From contig JAGTJL010000015.1 in NCBI GenBank assembly GCA_020746875.1, positions 1,240,001 through 1,304,000 of the forward strand: 64,000 bases of DNA, in the 5' to 3' direction. Shown piece after piece: positions 57,992 through 64,000 of this stretch. A program made the position numbers and the translations under genes. Within the stretch, counting starts at the first letter, position 1. Each line of letters begins with the position of its first letter. The DNA is from Rhexocercosporidium sp. MPI-PUGE-AT-0058 (taxonomy: Eukaryota; Ascomycota; Leotiomycetes; Helotiales). Under the pieces are notes generated by a model that worked only from the letters and a program-made list of their open reading frames with translations, made no database searches and was not told where the DNA came from.

Positions 57992-60200
57992 TACCTTTAT
58001 AATAAGACTTTATTATATAAATAAGCTTTATTATTTAAAAGCGCATAAGTAGTTAAGAGATATAATATAAGTTCTCCGAGTATATATATTAATTCTTAGT
58101 AAAAGCATAACGCTAAGTAATAAATTAATGCTTTTAAGATATTATAATAAATGAAAATATTAATACGCGCTTTAAAAATATAATATACGAGGATTTTATA
58201 TATTAATATAAATAGTTTATTAAGTAATTAATATTAATAATAAATGAGAATATAAATACGTATTTAAATTATATATAATTAAATAAATAAAATTTAAAAA
58301 TATAGTTAAGCTATAGTGATTAAATAAACAAAATCTTAATTATTATATTTAACGCGTGTAAATCGCAGGTTTTAAAAGTAAGGCTAAAGCAAGGTTTAGT
58401 TTATAACTAAGATCTCGTGCCGTCCTATTTAATCATTAAGTTGCTGAGCTATAATTAGTGAATTTAATCCTTTTAAAGTGGTTATTATATATAGCAAGAA
58501 GCCGTAACGATATATGCCAGCTTCTTATTAGCTTATATAATGCGCCGCCTCCCGGGTTAATAGGTTTATTATTAGTCTAAGCGTCCCGTTCCGTAGTAGC
58601 GCGATTACGATTACCTTTAGGAATATATATATATTAACTTTCGTATTATTATAATTAACTTTTACTTAATATTAACGTATTTTATATTCGCGTGCTTGCC
58701 TGTTTACTTAATTTTTTTTTTTATTTTTTAATTTTTTATTTCTTTTAGTAAATTCTCCTTAATTATTAGCCATACCTCTTAAAGCTTTTAGAGTAGCGAC
58801 TGCGCGTATTAATAATTAAATCGCAGCTCATTAGGTAAGTTTTTTAATTTAATTTCTTAATTTTATTTTTAAGTAATCTTAGCACCGTTAAATTAATTAT
58901 TAATAATTATATTATAAGATTTTAAAGATGAGTTCGATAATTAAGAAGTATTTAGTAATGAATTAGTTAATAATCTTATTAATAATCCTCTTCTTACTCG
59001 TTCGGTCGTTAAAATAGATCTTAAAGATAATTTATAATATTTTTCTTTACGCGAAAATAAGAATACGCTTGTTAATAACTTTAATAATAAATTAATTCTC
59101 CCTCGATTTTCTCGTGCTAAGCTAAGCTCGCTATTTAAGAAGACTCTTACGCGTTCTTCTGATGCTTTACTACTACTAGTCATATTAAGTAAAAGCGTTA
59201 TTATATTAAATAAAAATAGCTTTTAATATACTTCTTTTATTTCGCGCGTTTCGCGTTTTAGTTCGACTCCTTCTCTTACCCTTCCTCTTACTTTTGAGAC
59301 TCGCACTCGTTCTTTATTAACTTTAAAAAAGCGTAAATCGTCTCGCATTCCATTTAAGCCTCGCTCTCTTATTAAGCGCGCTCGAGGTATATATATATTA
59401 TTTTAAAGCTTACTTTTTATTAATAATTTATTTTATTTATATTAATTAAGATTTAGAAAAGGAGTTTGTAAATCCTTATTTATTATATATTCGCGCTATT
59501 ATTCGTGGCCGTAATAATCGTAGATATTGCTTTGTTAATACTTTTGCTACTAGAAGTCGATATTATAATTATACTTTTAGTTACAAATGCGATTCCGCTA
59601 CGGAAAATATATTTAAATATAATAAAAGATTAATTATAGTTATAGACTTTAATAATAGAAAGGTATAATAATTATATTATAATTAATCGAGTATTTTACT
59701 AATTAATTTACAAAATATTAAGAAGTATAAAACTACTTTAAAAGCCTTAATAGAAGACTTAGCGAATGATAAGGAGTTTAATAAGGACATAAAATTAAAT
59801 CTTTTAATACGCTTTTAAAAGCTAAGTTTAAAGCGTAATAAAAAAGATAATTTTAATAATAATACTAATATTAATACGAGATCTTTAATAGAGTTTAATA
59901 ATTTTATATAAAGTTTAAAGAAGTTTACGAAGGTCTTAAAAACGATAATTACTCGTTAATTTAAGCTTAAGTGGATTCTTTTTGCGCTTTTAGTAGATTA
60001 TTTATAAGCTCGGACTGGATTTATACGGACTTTATTTAAGCTCGGGCCGGATTTGGGTGGACTTTGCCTGGGCTCGGGCTGGATTTCGCGTTTACGTTCG
60101 GCGTTTTTAAAGCGTAAATACTTAAAATATTAAATTAAAAAAGTTTTATAAATAAAAAATTATATAAAAATATTCTTAATATATTTTAAATAAATATATT
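57992..60200. other. RIP-degraded sequence with a plus-strand coding relic
   Basis: The plus strand near 58930-59400 and 59460-59660 reads protein-like stretches (LINNPLLTRSVVKIDLKD; RYCFVNTFATRSRYYNYTF followed by SYKCD). The 80-codon open frame on the minus strand at 58941-59183 is probably its mirror. No family recognised. Confidence 0.35.
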
Positions 60201-63200
60201 TAAAGCTCTTTAATTTAAGATCAGTAATTATTAAAATTTAAGAATATTTTAAAAAGCTCGAATTTCTGGCGAGATAAATTCTTCGTAAGCTTATTAGTAA
60301 ATATATTAACAATTAAAAGATATATTATTTTAAATAACTTACGAGTATACTCTTACTTAAATCATATATTTTAGATATTTATATAACGAAGCTTAATAAT
60401 GATTCTCTTAATATTATTTATAATTAATTTAATTATTTATTAATTATTATAGAAAATCTTTTAAGTCTTATCGATATTAAGAGTTAAGTTTTAAAAGAAT
60501 TATTAAAAAGTTATAGCTTTTTTTCTAATATATTTTAACGCTAGCAGTTTCGTTTTAGTAGTCGACGTAATAATTATAAATTATTTTAATACTTTTTAGA
60601 TTATTAGCCCGTCGAATAATAAGATTATATAACTTTAAGATAATTTCTGAATATTAACGTTATTCGCGAAAGATATATTTGAAATAATATAAAGCGCTCT
60701 CTCTTAATTACCTCCGTATATAATACTTAAAAAACGCGTATTAAATAAATAATAAATAAATTAATATATAATTATAAAATACTTTAAACCAGGATTTATC
60801 GCGAACTATAAGAGCTAGGCGATTGCAAAAGCTACGTTTAGTCTTATAATAATCGTTATATATAATACCGACTTAATTCTTTTTTAATAAGCTTTAATAT
60901 ATTTTTTTTAAAACTTATCTTTTATATTTAATAAAATTAATTTAAAGGAGCGGTATCGTAGGATACTTTTTATTAATTTGCTCAAATTTTCGAATGATCT
61001 TCTTAACGTATTAGTTATAAACTAAGGAGATAATCTTACGTTTTTTATTATATATTATTTTAATCTTTAGGAATTATTTAATATTTTTAAGATTATATAT
61101 ATTATACGCTTAATTTAATTACTTAATGAAATCCTGTTCGAGCTTTAAGTCGTCTCGGTAATAGAGCATTTGAATATTATTTACGTAAAAGAGAATAAAG
61201 ATTTTGTAAGTAAAGTTTGTAAATATATACGGTTTCTCTAAATATAAAATTAGCTTTAAATTTATTAACGTTTTATTAATATATTTATATTATAAGTATA
61301 AAAAGTCACGCATCCTGTAAAAAGCGCGATTAACTCGTAGCACATATTTAAGCTTATTAAAACCTAAAGGGAATTTATAATACATAATTTTACCGTTTAT
61401 ATTCCGAAGAGTATTAATAAACGCGTTAATTACGTCGAAGTATTTGACTTTTAAATTAAAATAAGCTGCGAGTGCTATAGCGATTTAAAAGGATTTAACT
61501 GAAAGCGTATTAGCGTATATAAAGACGATTATTAATTCACTTTAAAGATTACCTCGCATAATAATTCGGGATTTATATCTTAAAATATATTCTTTTAAAT
61601 TAGATTTGTATTTAAAAACCTATATAAGCGAGATAAGTATTAATATAATATTTAAATTAAATAATTCTAAAGTTTAATAATTTTATTTATTTATTATTCT
61701 TATTTTTAGACTTATATCTTCTTTAAATTACTCTTTTATTAAGTAATTCTTAAAATTATTTTATTATTTTAATTTAAGTAAAAGATCTTAGATTTTAATT
61801 TTTAAAAGTAAAATCTTCTTTTTTAATAATTAGCAGCTCGATTACATTATTATTATAATTATATAATATATAATCTTTGTTGAATCTCGAAGATCATTTT
61901 GTTTTTTTAGTAATATATATTAATTAAGTATAAGCTTTTAAAGCATTTAATCGACTTTAAATCGAAGATTATTATATTAGTCGAGGATTTAATTACTTTT
62001 AAGATTAAGCTTACTTCTGAGCTTAGAGTTGCTTTTATTAAAGCGTATTTATTTAAAGATAATTATAAGTATTATAAATACTTTATTATTTTAATTTTTT
62101 TATAATTTTTTTATTTTTTTTTTATTTTTAATTAGCTTTTTTGCTTTTGCCGAGCTTTTGGTAAGTATATTTAATTTTAATTGAGCTTTTTCCGTTATAG
62201 TTTAAGAGCGTATTACTCTCGCTTATCTTGCTTCCGTCGTCTGAGTACTTTATGCTTTAATTTAAAAATATAATATTAAAATTATTATTAAAAACTCTTT
62301 TTGTAATCGAAGTCTCGACGGTATTTGAATCTCGATGCGTGATAATCGAGACGGATCCCGCGCTTAATCCTGTAATACGTTTAAATCTCGATTAATGAGT
62401 TATATGCTCTTACGCGAGTCGAATGCTTTTGAGTTATACTTTATATTTAAAGTAAACTCTCGGTTTAACGTATTTTCTTTTAATTCTTTACTTTATTTAA
62501 GAAGGTCTTTTAGAATAAGAGTATATTCTAGAGTTAAAAGTCCATTTATTATACTTAAGCTATTAGTATATTTTTTTATTTTTGAGTTTTAATTTTTAAA
62601 GCTTTTAACTAATTTTTAAATTCGTTTAGTATATAATTAAAGCAAGTCTTCGCTTAAGAGATTTATATTATTTTCTCTAATAATCATATTTTTAATAATA
62701 TTTTTAATGATTTCAGCTTAGTTTACGATAGACTTATCTTCTTTAATGAGATTGTAAATAAACCGGGCTTTTTAAATTATAATCTTTACTTTTTTACTTA
62801 AGGTAGTATAAAAGCTATTTTTATTTAAGCGTATATTACGCGTAATAATTATTCTGTCGAGACGTAGTACTCAGATCTTATAGATATTAAAAGCGTGAAA
62901 ACTTATAAGAAATCTAATATATATACGCGTAATTATTTTAAACGCTTTTTTATTTTATCCTTTAGTTTTCTTTATTATTAATAAATACGCTTTATAGTTA
63001 TATATATAAATCTTATTTTAGTTTAGTCTGAAATCTATAGTAAGTCTTATAATAAACGCTAAGTTATATTATTAAAAATAGTTCTAAAACTACTTATCGT
63101 TGATTTTAATAAGTAATAACTAATTATTTACTTGCTTTAGGCTTTTATTATATAAATAAATCTCTATAAGTGCATATTTAATACTTAAATTCACGGGAAG

Positions 63201-64000
63201 ATTAGCTAATAGTCTTATTTTAATGCTTCTGTTAATTACTTCTTAACTAATTCGTTCGGCTCCGCTATTTGGCTTATGAGTTGCCGTTAATAAGAGCTCG
63301 AGGTCAATTCCGAGCTTATTAGCTTATTTCTTATATTTTGTGAATCTTTAAATTATAATAATTACTTTCTCTTAATTATACTTGAATTTATATATTAAGA
63401 GTCCAAACTGCTTTCGAACTTAAGCTTTAAAGCTTTTAATATATTAAAATACTTTATCGTATTCCTTTATTTGCAATATATAATTAACAAGTAAGCCGCT
63501 ATACTTACATTTAAGCACAAGGAGCTAAAAGTAATTGCTTTAGTATTTCGAATAATTAAATAAATCCCAAATGACTTTTTAAAATAATTTAAAAGATTTC
63601 TTTTCTAGTAAATATTTAAAAATTACTTAAATAATATAAATTAAAATATATTACTTATACTTAATCTTTCTTATTATTTTAATAATCTTAATATTTCTCG
63701 TCGTGCTTATTAATTTCTTTAAAGCATTTAAGCCTAAATAGCTTATTTATAAATATTAAATACGCTTTAAGTCTGTTTTAAAGTACTTATAATCTTTAAA
63801 TAATCTGTACGACTTATTTACTCTTTTAAAAAACGTTAAAAATATTACAATTCTTATAGCGCTTAAGAGTATATTACGAGTATTCGAAAAGTAAATTAAA
63901 CGTAGCTTATATTTAAAGAAAACGAGGTTCTGTTTACGCTCTAACTATTGTATTATATAGTATTCTCTAATTAGTAAGCCTTCCTCGTTTTATCTCAAAG
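60200..64000 (-). mobile_element. Second Copia-type retrotransposon relic, minus strand, runs off the window
   Basis: The minus strand near 60950-61560 reads TLSVKSF*IAIALAAYFNLK, VKYFDVINAFINTLR, VLRVNRAFYRMRDFLYL and ILFYVNNIQMLYYRDDLKLE. This is the Copia RT order (A.....DV..AFL.G, L.ALYGL.., YVDDI). YVNNI stands for YVDDI, as expected from RIP. RNase H would lie left toward 60300, and integrase and gag right toward 64000. LTRs of this copy were not found in the window. Confidence 0.7.

Larger units (their letters stand above)
37320..64000. other. AT-rich, gene-free RIP-like block of nested transposon relics
   Basis: From about 37320 to the window end the sequence is very AT-rich and full of TA, with CA and TG dinucleotides scarce outside a few LTR segments. 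No ORF above about 80 codons survives, while transposon proteins can be read through many stop codons that correspond to G-to-A or C-to-T changes (for example YLDDI read as YFNNI, and zinc-knuckle Cys read as Tyr). This is the signature of repeat-induced point mutation. The parts are listed separately. Confidence 0.88.

Noticed and set aside
58941..59183. 80-codon minus-strand frame inside the AT-rich block
   Set aside because: Likely the mirror of a plus-strand transposon reading. It is the only open stretch in a RIP-degraded region and has no family match.
62395..62592. 65-codon plus-strand frame inside the AT-rich block
   Set aside because: It lies opposite the expected integrase or gag region of the second Copia relic and is low-complexity.

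Overview
The window is from a filamentous ascomycete (Pezizomycotina; the exact class cannot be fixed from sequence alone). Genes carry short 44-130 nt GT-AG introns and include HET-domain proteins, an AA9 LPMO, a Zn2Cys6 regulator and UstYa/DUF3328 proteins. The right 27 kb is an AT-rich, gene-free, RIP-like block of dead transposons. There are no bacterial-type features and no tRNA or rRNA gene that I could see.

Layout. 1-3.0 kb: the 3' end of a HET-domain gene and a broken second HET gene. 3.2-10.2 kb: a flavocytochrome b2-like dehydrogenase, a paraoxonase/SMP-30-like protein, a relic of an ABCG transporter, a Sulfotransfer_4-type P-loop protein and a small NTF2-like protein. 10.6-34.0 kb: a candidate RiPP (dikaritin-type) biosynthetic cluster. 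35.2-36.0 kb: an AA9 lytic polysaccharide monooxygenase. 36.5-36.7 kb: a solo LTR with a perfect target-site duplication. About 37.3-64 kb: nested, RIP-degraded transposons (a DDE_1 transposase relic, a Gypsy element split by a full-length Copia element, solo LTRs and a second Copia relic).

Main discovery. At 18906-19299 lies a small secreted precursor gene. It has a signal peptide, one intron, then five tandem 17-residue units (QYLAAFAEDEAASKD) separated by Lys-Arg Kex2 sites. This is the architecture of ustiloxin, asperipin and phomopsin precursors. Around it are eight single-pass membrane proteins of UstYa type with paired HxxHC motifs: five classical and three of a divergent subfamily. 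One classical member has lost histidines from both motifs. A 784-aa Zn2Cys6 regulator, a 1466-aa ABCC exporter and a GPH/SUT-like MFS transporter complete the cluster. Three pairs of genes share head-to-head promoters. A CGG-N-CCG palindrome (CTCGGTCCGGA, heptamer CGGTCCG) recurs upstream of the precursor, all the UstYa-like genes and the MFS gene, so it is a candidate operator for the regulator.

Likely working model (inference): the precursor enters the secretory pathway and is cut at KR. UstYa-type enzymes oxidatively cyclise the repeated core, the two transporters move the product or its precursors, and the Zn2Cys6 protein switches the set on through CGGTCCG sites. The flanking hydrolase and the FMN and sulfotransferase-like genes lack the motif and may lie outside the cluster. 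Exon boundaries are my own splice reading, checked by frame and length arithmetic.
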